Below the pieces are notes generated by a model that saw nothing but the letters and a program-made list of their open reading frames with translations, did not search any database and was not told where the DNA came from. Both the position numbers and the translations under genes were made by a program. Source: Prorocentrum cordatum (taxonomy: Eukaryota > Sar > Dinophyceae > Prorocentrales > Prorocentraceae). From it: a stretch of DNA of 64,000 nucleotides. This document shows, piece by piece, positions 16,992-25,370 of the stretch (positions within the stretch are counted from its first letter, which is position 1; the number at the start of each line of letters is the position of its first letter). Location: assembly GCA_963575745.1 (NCBI GenBank), contig CAUYUJ010014261.1, forward strand, positions 169,001 to 233,000. Reading direction: 5' to 3'.

Positions 16992-17534
16992 TCAGGGTTC
17001 CCAACCCAACACCGGTTCGACGATATCGTCTTGATATTCTGGCCAGTCGAAGGCTGCCAGAGCAGGGCAAGATATTGGGCGAGCGTGCTGATCGATTTTT
17101 GTCTTCCACAGCAATGGCCACCAGACCTGGATCACAGGAACCTGCGTTCTCGCTCTCGCGGCTGAGAACGCAAGCCATTCAATGAACCTTCGGGTCAAGG
17201 GCTTCAAATACTGGAAGAAATGGCCATGGCGAGCCAGCGGCTGAGCCGCGGCGTCCGTTGGAACCCAAGCAGGGAAATTGCCTGGCTGGCTGTTCCCAAA
17301 AATCTGACCTGCTGAAGCCATGCGCGTAAATTCCCCATTTACCCACTTTCGCTCCTGCTGTTGGTTACTGCTGATGTTCTTCATCACACTCGCAGAAGCC
17401 CTCTGTTGTCTTCTCCCACGCGCTTTGATCCACTCAGGACGCGTGTTGGGAAGATTGCAATGGTCATTCACATGTAATCTAAATCCATCTGCCTCAAGGG
17501 ATCGCGGAATTATCCTTCTGTTCCACGTCTGAGT
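16992..17534 (-). CDS. Unknown frame, most downstream part of the block
   Basis: The open frame runs from about 17530 (TWNRRIIPRSLEADGFRLHV) through NDHCNLPNTRPEWIKARG and FFQYLKPLTRRFIEWLAFSA to VEPVLGWEP and a stop. It lacks a good ATG and continues the frame upstream if the degenerate hairpin at 17535-17554 is skipped. Not recognised. Second copy at 59247-59789. Confidence 0.4.
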   Translation of the reverse strand, partial: TQTWNRRIIPRSLEADGFRLHVNDHCNLPNTRPEWIKARGRRQQRASASVMKNISSNQQQERKWVNGEFTRMASAGQIFGNSQPGNFPAWVPTDAAAQPLARHGHFFQYLKPLTRRFIEWLAFSAARARTQVPVIQVWWPLLWKTKIDQHARPISCPALAAFDWPEYQDDIVEPVLGWEP

Positions 17535-18066
17535 CTCCGCTGGAAGCGGCGGAGCCAGCCGATGGCGTGACGTGAACAGGGATGGCTATGTCACCCGAGG
17601 CCGAGCCACTCACCGAAACGGCTAAGCCGCTCGGTGCCGTTGCCGGCGCTGCCTTTTGCAGCTCGTTCAGCGCGGTGCGCATATGCTCGTCATTTTGCAC
17701 GCCTTCTTCCTCCGATATTTGGTTTTTCCCTCTCGGCGACATCCCTGGGCAGAAAATTCCTCCGCGCGGCAAGAAGTAGATGTCGTCTTTCCATGGGGCA
17801 AAATCCTCATATGCCATTCCCCGCTTGAGAAAGTTCACAGAAACCTTTGAATAATATGAGTGTATAGCGCCACCTCCAGAACCGTCTGAGACGGCTGGAA
17901 AATCATCTCTGCCCAAAACTGACCTGAATGGGCGAGCATTGAGCATGGACGTGGGCATGTTGCCCGCGGACGGGGCCCAGTTCTGCCAGTGCATGACTTG
18001 CTCACTAACGGCCGCTTCCTGCTGAGCATACCCGCCCTCTCTCGTCGCGCACGTTATGCGGCCATT
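17494..18066 (-). CDS. Unknown frame continuing the 790-codon ORF
   Basis: Reads NGRITCATREGGYAQQ, then MHWQNWAPSAGNMPTS, FRSVLGRDDFPAVSDG and EDFAPWKDDIYFLPRGG, then a Ser/Ala-rich end. It is open directly after the hairpin at 18067-18086 and joins the upstream 790-codon frame in phase if those 20 bases are removed. Not recognised. Second copy at 59749-60321. Confidence 0.45.
   Translation of the reverse strand, partial: NGRITCATREGGYAQQEAAVSEQVMHWQNWAPSAGNMPTSMLNARPFRSVLGRDDFPAVSDGSGGGAIHSYYSKVSVNFLKRGMAYEDFAPWKDDIYFLPRGGIFCPGMSPRGKNQISEEEGVQNDEHMRTALNELQKAAPATAPSGLAVSVSGSASGDIAIPVHVTPSAGSAASSGDSDVEQKDNSAIP
17612..17635. repeat. TNA hairpin, 24 nt, frame-keeping
   Basis: Plus strand: outer arm ACCGA, unpaired A, inner stem ACGGC/GCCGC (one G-T wobble on the other strand) with TAA loop, outer arm TCGGT. 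The outer pairing extends by one C-G pair. The length divides by three and the surrounding frame continues. Confidence 0.75.
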
Positions 18067-20426
18067 CCGCGCGGCTGAGCCGCCGGAGGTTGGCAGAAGA
18101 ATAACACGGCGAGCTTGGCAGTTTTGGCCAAGTAGTCTGCACGCAACTGGCCAGCGTTCGCGCTCACTATTTGCACACCATTGTTCAAATTGCAGCCCTG
18201 GTGGTTCGCATTAAAGTGAAAGGTGTCTCCTGAGCGATGCCTAAGCTGTCGGTGGAGGCTCACTCCGTCGAGGATCATTATCCTAGGAATCATTCCTATG
18301 GCTTTGTAGCGTTCGATCCGACGGTTCATTCTGGCCCGAACAAGGGTGGCAACATCGCCCCACATCGGGTCTGCGCCACCTCCATCAACCTGCCAGCACT
18401 TGTGGTCCCCACCAACATACATAATCTCAATCGCCCCATCGGATGAACGGCCCATCGCGTCGTCCACCAGCTTGACCGCATCCTCTACCATTGTTCTGAG
18501 GCTTCCTGCAAATGCGAGTGGGTTTTCCTGTCTTTTTGGCCCAGTGCCAACTCCGTTCAACTCGCATGTGTGATCAACAATGTCGTTGAAGTTCCAAAAG
18601 GTGAAGCGTGTCGGAGTGTGGGTCCCCTTCTTGAAGTGCCCATTCTTGCCCCACTGAAAGTTTGAAAAAGCCTCCCGAATGGCCGAGACCAAAGCTCCAC
18701 TGCTGGCGTTCTGTGAACTTCCAAACACGGTTTCTCCCAGGTTGTACTCAGGGAGCAGGCTAGACTTCGCCTTCCCGGGTCCATCCTTGAATACAGTTGT
18801 GGAATCTGACACAATGTGAAGAGAACAAGACCAATAAGTATTCGACCCACTCTTCATCAAGCACAGTGGGCGGAAGAAATCTGTCACGGGTTTCCCTGTG
18901 TCTGACATGGCCGCAAGGTCCTCTCCTATAAATGGAAACCGCGAATGTCCGTTGACCCTGGCGATTTGCGAGATGGCCTGACACTTCTTAAGAAATCTCA
19001 GTTTGACTGCCCAGGTCTTCATCATTGGGTCTGTGATCCCAATATAAAGATCAAGGATCTCGTTCACCTTCTCCTGCCAGTCGTTGGTGGGGGCCCTGGG
19101 ATTGGCCGCAAAATCTCCCTGCGTCCGAAGATAGTCTAAGACGTTCCAGGGACCTCGCCCAATGTAGGGCGGGTCATCCGGCTCAGCTTCGACTGCGGTT
19201 GGACCCGACTCAGGCGGTCCATCCCCTCCACCACCTCCTGAGGAGGGGTGAGCGGGTGGATTATATCCCGAGGAGAAACCGCCTGACCCTGGCGGAGCTC
19301 CACCGCCGCCGGCTGGGCCGGGGGGTGAGCCGCCACCAGATGCCCCGCCGGCTGCGCTGGGAGGGTCAGTATGACCTGAGGTTGGGTCGGCGGATGATCC
19401 GCCGGCCGCCTGCTGTCCGGCTCCAGGGCTGCCCAAAGAGGGCTGGTTGCCGTGCGAGGCTACCTGGTGGCTAGCCGAAGCGACTGAGTCGTTCGGTGCC
19501 TCCTCTGTCGTCCGCGGCCTCTTCGGCGGCGACTGCTCTTTGGCCTCTGGATCGAGGCCGTCCTTGGCAAACCGTGCCTCAAGGTTTTGCGGTCTCTTCC
19601 ACGGGCGCTGCTTTCTGCGCCAGTGTATCGCCTGTTGAGGAGAGGTCTCAAAATAGTTCGCTCTTGCCGTGGCAGTAAGAGCCTCCTCGACAGCGTGCAC
19701 TGGCGTGTGATACAAGCCTTTGACCACAAGAAAAGCAAACATGGTCCCCCAAACGTCCCCGGCGGCTGCGCCACGGGGTGGCTTTCGGGGAGAAGGGCCC
19801 CAGATGTTCACCCACACCTCGGGGGATCCTTCTGTCCAGTGGTCTATCACTGGTACGCTCGCGAAGTCTCCATATATAGTCTCACACCGCACAGCAGGGC
19901 CGACAGCGGGGCCAATGACTTCTCCTTTCTCGAGCGTTCGAACTGCATGGCGAGCCTCCCCTGGCGGGTTCGCGCACGACTTACTGACCAACCTCGTCTT
20001 TTCATCAGGGTACGTCTGAAAGAACGTTCCGACGGAGATTTGGCCCAGGCCAGGGGGAACACACTCGAAACGGCATGTTGCCTTTCGTTCGAAAGTTGCC
20101 CAGTGTACTGTCCACGGATCCTGCGAGACCTGGGAGTACAGCCGTTGGAAGATTGTCTGCGATGCTGCATCTAGGTCTGCCTTCAGCGCGGTCACGACCT
20201 TGTCGCTCCGCATATACATGATGTCATGCCTCCACATCGTGTAGCGCCAACTCCACCTTTTCTTAAGTGCAAATTTGACATTCCCGGTAGGCACCAAATT
20301 TGTCACGAAAGCAGCGGAAAGTTGGTCTGTCCTTCCAGCGGTCAATGTCCCCTGGACCGGGGTTGGCCGCCTTCTTTGCGGGCTGACCGTCTTGGAAGGC
20401 TGTTTCTGCTGCCCTTTGACGAGCAA
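18054..20426 (-). CDS. 790-codon ORF of unknown function
   Basis: The longest uninterrupted frame in the block, with no in-frame stop. The first 300 residues have ordinary composition (KKRWSWRYTMWRHDIMYM, WGTMFAFLVVKGLYHTPV), followed by a basic KRPRTTEE patch and about 130 Gly/Ser/Pro-rich residues. The C-terminal 330 residues include KFTLPFIG-like segments, YWSCSLHIVSD, IEIMYVGGDHKCWQVDGGG and PRIMILDGVSLHRQL...DTFHFN. The last part vaguely recalls SGNH-hydrolase-like dinoflagellate proteins, but this is weak. The frame begins without a convincing start and ends inside a hairpin, so both ends may be artificial. Second copy at 60309-62681 is unchanged in length. Confidence 0.55.
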   Translation of the reverse strand: MLVKGQQKQPSKTVSPQRRRPTPVQGTLTAGRTDQLSAAFVTNLVPTGNVKFALKKRWSWRYTMWRHDIMYMRSDKVVTALKADLDAASQTIFQRLYSQVSQDPWTVHWATFERKATCRFECVPPGLGQISVGTFFQTYPDEKTRLVSKSCANPPGEARHAVRTLEKGEVIGPAVGPAVRCETIYGDFASVPVIDHWTEGSPEVWVNIWGPSPRKPPRGAAAGDVWGTMFAFLVVKGLYHTPVHAVEEALTATARANYFETSPQQAIHWRRKQRPWKRPQNLEARFAKDGLDPEAKEQSPPKRPRTTEEAPNDSVASASHQVASHGNQPSLGSPGAGQQAAGGSSADPTSGHTDPPSAAGGASGGGSPPGPAGGGGAPPGSGGFSSGYNPPAHPSSGGGGGDGPPESGPTAVEAEPDDPPYIGRGPWNVLDYLRTQGDFAANPRAPTNDWQEKVNEILDLYIGITDPMMKTWAVKLRFLKKCQAISQIARVNGHSRFPFIGEDLAAMSDTGKPVTDFFRPLCLMKSGSNTYWSCSLHIVSDSTTVFKDGPGKAKSSLLPEYNLGETVFGSSQNASSGALVSAIREAFSNFQWGKNGHFKKGTHTPTRFTFWNFNDIVDHTCELNGVGTGPKRQENPLAFAGSLRTMVEDAVKLVDDAMGRSSDGAIEIMYVGGDHKCWQVDGGGADPMWGDVATLVRARMNRRIERYKAIGMIPRIMILDGVSLHRQLRHRSGDTFHFNANHQGCNLNNGVQIVSANAGQLRADYLAKTAKLAVLFFCQPPAAQPRGMAA
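18067..18086. repeat. TNA hairpin, 20 nt, at a frame change
   Basis: CCG, unpaired C, GCGGC-TGA-GCCGC, CGG. The 790-codon frame ends just past it. Deleting these 20 bases joins VLFFCQP to NGRITCATREGG in phase. Second copy at 60322-60341. Confidence 0.85.
19475..19496. repeat. TNA hairpin, 22 nt
   Basis: CCGAA, unpaired G, CGAC-TGA-GTCG, TTCGG. It lies in the Gly/Ser/Pro-rich part of the 790-codon frame together with smaller palindromes at 19234-19246, 19364-19376 and 19389-19403, where a frame test is not informative. Confidence 0.8.
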
Positions 20427-20727
20427 CTATTTCTTCTCCGCGAATCGCAACACCAGCTTCCATTTCGATGTCTTCATCAAATACGACACCGTTCGGGCTA
20501 AAATCTCTAGCCTCGTTCCCATCCGGCTGAGCCGGTGGGCAAGCTTCTTCACTCGGCTGAGCTGGTGAGGTAGCATATCGAATTGTGTCGGGGGGAGCAT
20601 TTTCTTTGATCTCGTTCTCTGGATTTTCCACCTCGAGTGAGTCGGAAATGAGTTCGTCTATGATATCATCTGAGCAGATCGAAGCAACGCCCCCCCCCCC
20701 CCCCCGACGGTTTAACCGCTGGGTCAC
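20263..20727 (-). CDS. Acidic frame upstream of the 790-codon ORF
   Basis: Reads ISDSLEVENPENEIKENAPP and NGVVFDEDIEMEAGVAIRGE, then GDIDRWKDRPTFRCFR, ending after RECQICT. It contains two hairpins (22 and 20 nt) whose combined 42 bases keep the frame. It overlaps the 790-codon frame by 164 bases in another phase, so a frameshift lies somewhere in 20263-20426. A poly-C run and a patch differing between duplication copies lie at its start. Not recognised. Second copy at 62518-62985. Confidence 0.4.
   Translation of the reverse strand: MTQRLNRRGGGGGVASICSDDIIDELISDSLEVENPENEIKENAPPDTIRYATSPAQPSEEACPPAQPDGNEARDFSPNGVVFDEDIEMEAGVAIRGEEIVARQRAAETAFQDGQPAKKAANPGPGDIDRWKDRPTFRCFRDKFGAYRECQICT
20518..20539. 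repeat. TNA hairpin, 22 nt, one of a compensating pair
   Basis: CCCA, unpaired T, CCGGC-TGA-GCCGG, TGGG. With the 20-nt hairpin at 20549-20568 the total is 42 bases, so the acidic frame on both sides stays in phase. Confidence 0.85.
20549..20568. repeat. TNA hairpin, 20 nt, one of a compensating pair
   Basis: TCAC, unpaired T, CGGC-TGA-GCTG (one mismatch), GTGA. Ten bases from its partner at 20518-20539. Confidence 0.75.
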
Positions 20728-20799
20728 CCAACGGTCGACACATGGGTTTGGTCGATGCTCTCTCGGGCGCGCGGGGGCCGCGGCAGGCTAGGCTCGCGT

Positions 20800-21879
20800 A
20801 GTCACCGCAAGGCGACCACTCGATCCGAGGGGGGGCGGGCCGCGGGGCAGCCCGCGCAAGCTCAAGAGACGAAACGGCAGCGGCACAAACGTGATCAGAG
20901 GAGGAGATAGGACGACGACGAGACGACAAAGATCTCTCAGCAGCTCGAGCAATAACAGAATTGATCTGTCTAGCAAAAGCATATGTGTAATCTTCTGCAC
21001 TCTTGCATTCACGTCCTCTAGCTTCAACATGCTCGTGCGTGCCGTCACATCTGCGCTCAAGTCCCTCCGCAACGACAGAGGAGGTAGAAGCTATCGTCCA
21101 GGGCTTTTTCATGAAATTACCCTTGCTATCCTTTAATCCGTACGCGCATCCATGCAACGCCGTCTTAACAAACTCTAACTCTCTCATGAAGTCTGTTACC
21201 TGATGGTTTCTCCACTAATTACACTGGGTAGGCCACTCAACGCAAACAACGCCCCCCGCTTTGTGCACAGCGCGGGCAACATCACGGAAACTCCAGAACA
21301 AATATCTGAAGTCAGTCCTAATACCACGAAGCCTACGCATCGCTCTATGATTTCCAATACTAAAATAATGCGCTTCGTTCACATACTGCCAAAGAGAACC
21401 CCCCGTGCAAAGCATAGAGCCCCACAACGTAATGTGTTTTCCCTTGGACATTTTACTATCGTTCAAAGCTAACCTAAGTCCCTCATCCGTCCTCATATCT
21501 TCCGACTCAATATATCGAATCACCTTGCACGAGTTGTCAACTATTTTTTGGTGTTTCCTATCCTGCTCTGAGGACCACAGCGATATTCTAACAAGAGTCT
21601 TTCCCCGGTCCACTGAGTGGCCGGGGCGCAATCTTCTTGGATCCAGAACTCTGTGTATCCGGTCCATCTACTTGGGCAATGGTCACCATCGCTGGAATCT
21701 TCGTCGCGCCAATTATCAATACGGTCAACCGTCAAACCTTGTTGGGTATTGACGGCATAGGTGCGACGCCTATCATCTAACTTTTCCGGGTCGATGGGAC
21801 ATTCACCGATTGCTGGCGTAAAGCAACAAGTCTCGGAACGAAATGCCATCGTTTCAAACTCTGTCCTTGTTGTGTCCAC
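20800..21879 (-). pseudogene. Methyltransferase-like domain downstream of RNase H, broken
   Basis: Upstream frame AIGECPIDPEKLDDRRRTYA...TEFWIQEDCA; then, in another phase, GKTLVRISLW, HITLWGSMLCTGGSLW, GGVVCVEWPTQCN, an in-frame TAG (21215-21217), LHGCAYGLKDSKGNFMKKPW and CDGTHEH. I recognise the WxSxPCTGGSxW / EWPxxCxYW / DGCxYGL / KKPW order from dinoflagellate retroelement proteins. The PC and E-W-P blocks recall cytosine methyltransferase motifs IV and VI, but this is inference. The phase change is exactly cured by removing the 20-nt hairpin at 21605-21624. The Tyr expected before Trp is where the stop lies. Second copy at 63058 to the window end. Confidence 0.6.
21605..21624. repeat. 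TNA hairpin, 20 nt, at a frame change
   Basis: CCGG, unpaired T, CCAC-TGA-GTGG, CCGG; pairing extends two more C-G pairs. Deleting 20 bases joins TEFWIQEDCA to GKTLVRISLW in the methyltransferase-like domain. Confidence 0.85.
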
Positions 21880-22271
21880 GCATCCTTCTTGTCCAGAAAA
21901 TTGGCAGCCGCCGCAGGTGGAGGATGAGGAAGGAGAAGGTTGTGGTCAGGTATATCTTGCGTATCTCTCGGCAATATCGAAGTAGATGACTCAGTTCCGC
22001 TGTTCGCCATGCCAAACATTGCTTTCATTTCACGATTGGAACTTTTCGTAGTTGTGTCCTCCATCGTTCTGATTTTCTCGGAACTTCTACTGTAACCTAC
22101 TTCGGTCATTATAAGAGCATTGTCACCTGCTTCCACGGCTAGGCAGGGCGCATTCGCAACCACAGCTATGCTGGGAGCGTATGCCACCACGGCTTTGCCG
22201 GGGGCGGCCATAACGGGCGTGCCCTTATTGGGGCGCTTCTTCTTTTTGTTCATCTTTTTTACTAAGTGCAA
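21880..22271 (-). other. Spacer frame between RNase H and methyltransferase-like domain
   Basis: Open minus frame from a Lys-rich start (MNKKKKRPNKG) through VVAYAPSIAVVANAP and a Ser/Thr-rich stretch. No domain was recognised. It probably links RNase H to the downstream domain or marks a separate ORF start. Confidence 0.35.
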
Positions 22272-22361
22272 TTGCTCCTCTCCGCAAGGCCGAACTAGGG
22301 CCTGAGCGGGGCTTCGAAATCCCCCCGGGTTTCAGGGGAAGTCCGTCTGAAAACGTCGAAT

Positions 22362-23003
22362 CTAGATAGTCCTGGCGCCGCTTAGCGGCCAAGAATTTGG
22401 TTGCACCAATGTTGACAAGGTATAAACTTTAACGCGAGCCAAAGGGTCAGCGAACCTCTTGGTTCCAATGTCTGCAGCCTCGTTTTGAGTTCTTTCGTGC
22501 TGGAGCTCAACAAGGCCACGAGAAAACTGTTCGGACACAGCTGCTGCATCAATCCGATGTGTTCTCGCTAGGTGCAGGAGTTTCATTGATTCGCCTGCTT
22601 TGATGACTTTACAATCTGCTTGATTGTCTTCAAACAACAAACATCGCACTGGTCTGTCGAGCAGTATTTCCCAAAGCGGTAGTGCTGCAAGCAGTTCTTT
22701 GCGCAACGCAAGGTCCGCAGCGACAATATCTGCCTCAAGTGTGCTGTGGGAAACGCATGTATGTCGCTGCGATCCCATAGACTGTCCAGCTCTAGTGCAA
22801 GGGCCCCAAATGGCTTGAAAACTGGCACTCGTGCTACGATGCGTTCGAATGTCGCTTGCGAGATCTGCGTCAGAGTATTGCTTCAACAAGACATCTTCCA
22901 GTTTGCCGCCCACCCACGAAGTCATGCGGTAGTGGGAGGTAAAGTTTATATACCATATGAGGTGGAAAAGATCCATGTCTCGTTGCTCTGTCCATTTGGT
23001 AAT
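22362..23003 (-). pseudogene. Ty1/copia RNase H
   Basis: ITKWTEQRDMDLFHLIWYI, YSDADLASDIRTHRSTSA, SHSTLEADIVAADLALRKEL, LLFEDNQADCKVI, LHLARTHRIDAAA and ADIGTKRFADPL follow the RNase H order of Ty1/copia elements, with the acidic residues D, E and D in place. It is continuous with the reverse transcriptase except for an in-frame TGA at 23004-23006, just after AVCQTAS. Confidence 0.85.
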
Positions 23004-23437
23004 TCAACTGGCAGTCTGACATACAGCACGGAGCAAGTCATGCCTGGCCAGTCTCGCACCATAAAGTATTTTCATCAAAACTTTTGCTGCAATGGGTTGA
23101 AGCACGCCCGACTGCGTCGGTGGCTCTGGGTCATCGGGGCTCGCTGCTGCGGCGTCAAGGTCAAGAACATCTACTTTCTGATCAGGAGGGCCTGAGTCAA
23201 CGTTAATGCGTAATGCTAATGCTGTGGCCTCCTCTGCCGGGGAGTAAACCTCGCCTCTAGGGCCTCCTTGGCCATCCTCGAGATCAGTTAGTTCAGGGCC
23301 AGAAGGGGTCCCCGCAGCTGGGTAAGTAGCTGGATGAGTGTCCGTCAGTTGAGCATGTAGTGTAACGCAGGAATCAAAGAATTCTGTCATGTCATATTCT
23401 ATGAGTTTGGCTAGTTTCGGCTCTCTCGGTTGGTATA

Positions 23438-23461
23438 GCTCGGACGGCTGAGCCGCCGAGC
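23438..23461. repeat. TNA hairpin, 24 nt, frame-keeping
   Basis: GCTCGG, unpaired A, CGGC-TGA-GCCG, CCGAGC. In the reverse transcriptase, where removal keeps the frame. Confidence 0.85.
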
Positions 23462-24630
23462 CACCCCCCGTTTCCTCCTCGCTACTCTCGTCTGTGACGG
23501 AAGCGTTTTTCTTAACCTTAGGAGGAGGCGGGTCTAAGATTGTAGGTAACTCTCCTTGCCATTCAACCCGCCGTGTTGAGAGTCTATGTTCACATCCCAA
23601 ATGTCTTCCAACAGCCGTTGGAGGGTCTATTTCTGTTCCCTTAAGACAAGTTTCAGAAGGTTCTTGTGGTAGTTTCCAGCCCTCTGCAAGCTTGTCGGCA
23701 GGTCCCGACAGCTTGAAATCATCAACATCGGTAATCCGTAAAATTTACAATTCTTTGTGGAAGTAACAGCTGCGCCACGGACTACACTTCACAAAGCCTT
23801 TTGCTGTAACATGTCCCTCGCAATGCTGCTCCCAATATCCTCCTGAATCAGGGTGCCCGTGCAATGAGAGATATAGCGGGCATACGGGATTACGCATGTG
23901 AGACCATTCTTTAGGCCATTCATCTCGAGGTTGGGAAACCCAAGTCGGGGTGCCGCCTAGCTTCGATTGAATATAAGCATGCCGGGCGTCCGCTTGCTCG
24001 ATGCCATGGCCTTCGAATAGCCCGTGGGTGTCAGCTGCTGTACTAGCCTGTATCGTAGCGGGACTGCTGGGAAGTTCTTGAAATAATGCAACATCCTTAT
24101 TCTGATCCCTCTCACTCGAACCATCGAAAACTACCCGGCCTGTGTACTTGCGATCTTTGTGTCCTAACGGTAACTCTGAGTTCTTTTCAACAAGCGTCGC
24201 AAGCAGCCGGCAGAAGTGGGCCATCTGTCCCTTGAGTTCGGCGACAACGTCAGAGTATTCTCTGACGCCATCCTCTTTCCATGTGCCAATGTCACGCAGT
24301 CTATCCCATTCTTCTCTCAAGGCAGCTTGGGCGTCTTTGTTCGCTTTGGCCTCGTCCTTCGAGACGGATCTGGCGACGGCGGCATCAATGTAGGCGTGTT
24401 GCCAGTCGTTGGGAAGTTGGAAGGGTTCGTCGATAACTGAGATAAGGTCAGTAAAAGGGTTGTAAACATATTGCAAATCAACTCTCTCTTTTTCACGATG
24501 ACTGAGAACTGAAGCCGAGCCATCCTTCAACCTCATTCGAGGCACGCTTCGCCGCGGCGCGGCGGCCGCCGGACTCAAGGTCAGGCTTGCCTCATGAAAG
24601 TCCTCAGTCTCATCATCATCGGACAGCGGG

Positions 24631-24654
24631 CCCCTACCGGCTGAGCCGGAGGGA
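24631..24654. repeat. TNA hairpin, 24 nt, frame-keeping
   Basis: CCCCT, unpaired A, CCGGC-TGA-GCCGG, AGGGA (outermost pair G-T on the other strand). It lies in the linker before the reverse transcriptase. Confidence 0.75.
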
Positions 24655-24764
24655 CTCCCGTCTCGTGCAATTGTGCCTCCGTACCATGTCTGCTTCCTCC
24701 GAACGTCCTCATCATCCGAATGGTGTTCGTCGGAATCACCATCATCCGAGGACTCAGCAGCCAC

Positions 24765-25254
24765 AGCTGCGGCTTGGCCGCCCTATGCGAACCGCGACGC
24801 CGCCCCACGTCCGCTGGCAGGGGCGTTGCACAGGCTGTCCTCCCTCAAACGACGGAGCCGCTCAGCCACCTGCGGTGCTGCTAGCCCGGCCTCAGGAGCT
24901 GAGCCACTGCGGGTTCGGGCGGAGTCGGTGGATCATCCACGTCCAGGCCAATATCACGCAGAAGGCCAAGACAAGGACCAAGATCTTCTATACCGAAAAA
25001 TCCGCTCTTTTCTGCCCTGTATTGCTCCACGGCCTGTCGGCGTTGTGCTTGATTCATGTTGAACCATTGTCCAGGATGGATCCCAGGATTGGTGGATTCA
25101 GGCAGCTTTTTCAGCCATTGGGCACTGTATTTCGAGTCTGGGTCAGTGACCCACGCGCGGGGTTATAAGCGCGTAATCGGGATCAAGACAACTCGAATGC
25201 TACATGTCTTTCGTCGACCTGTCAATGGGAGTTTCTGCGTCAATTCTTCTTTTG
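24765..25254 (-). other. Integrase-RT linker, decayed coding sequence
   Basis: A minus frame reads NPGIHPGQWFNMNQAQRRQA and EKSGFFGIEDLGPCLGLL, typical of the linker between copia integrase and reverse transcriptase. It is interrupted by stops. A 15-bp hairpin (TGGGTC-AGT-GACCCA) lies at 25139-25153. Confidence 0.55.
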
Positions 25255-25346
25255 TTAGTCCAGCGACAATTCGTCTGTCTTCGAAGTATTCCATCGTGTC
25301 CAAGTTTGAGTCGTTCGAGCAAGAAGAAACCCTTTCCCGGGAACCT

Positions 25347-25370
25347 TCTCACGCGGCTTAGCCGCTGAGA
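25347..25370. repeat. TNA hairpin, 24 nt, frame-keeping
   Basis: TCTCA, unpaired C, GCGGC-TTA-GCCGC, TGAGA. In the integrase tail, frame kept. Confidence 0.85.

Larger units (their letters stand above)
1..21742. repeat. Long direct duplication, copy 1
   Basis: This block reappears at 41771-64000 in the same orientation, with offsets of +41770 at the left, +41900 after 3541, +42243 after 7931, +42255 after the GAC repeat near 14610 and +42258 after 20660. Most differences are single transitions, microsatellite length changes and two A-rich insertions in the other copy. Substitutions are denser in the first 480 bases. The window ends inside the second copy, so the right limit of the duplication is unknown. 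It may be a recent segmental duplication or two haplotypes placed end to end by the assembler. Confidence 0.97.
23004..24764 (-). pseudogene. Ty1/copia reverse transcriptase
   Basis: ALREEWDRLRDIGTW, RVVFDGSSERDQN, GIEQADARHAYIQSKLGG (first catalytic Asp), WVSQPRDEWP, LSLHGHPDSGGYWE, SCYFHKEL, then an in-frame TAA (23745-23747) and ILRITDVDDFKLSGP with the catalytic VDD. It continues with GCEHRL and IEYDMTEFFDSCV and the end of the domain. The stop sits six codons before the catalytic aspartates, so a normal product would be inactive. The N-terminal acidic part (DDGDSDEHHSDDED) is the linker from integrase. Hairpins at 23438-23461 and 24631-24654 are both 24 nt and keep the frame. Confidence 0.9.

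Noticed and set aside
17535-17554. Further frame-changing hairpin (CTCCGC...GCGG..GGAG)
   Set aside because: The frame does change here and a 22-nt removal would join the frames, but the pairing is irregular and the 22-nt limits are not defined by the stem, so it is not counted among the clear cases.
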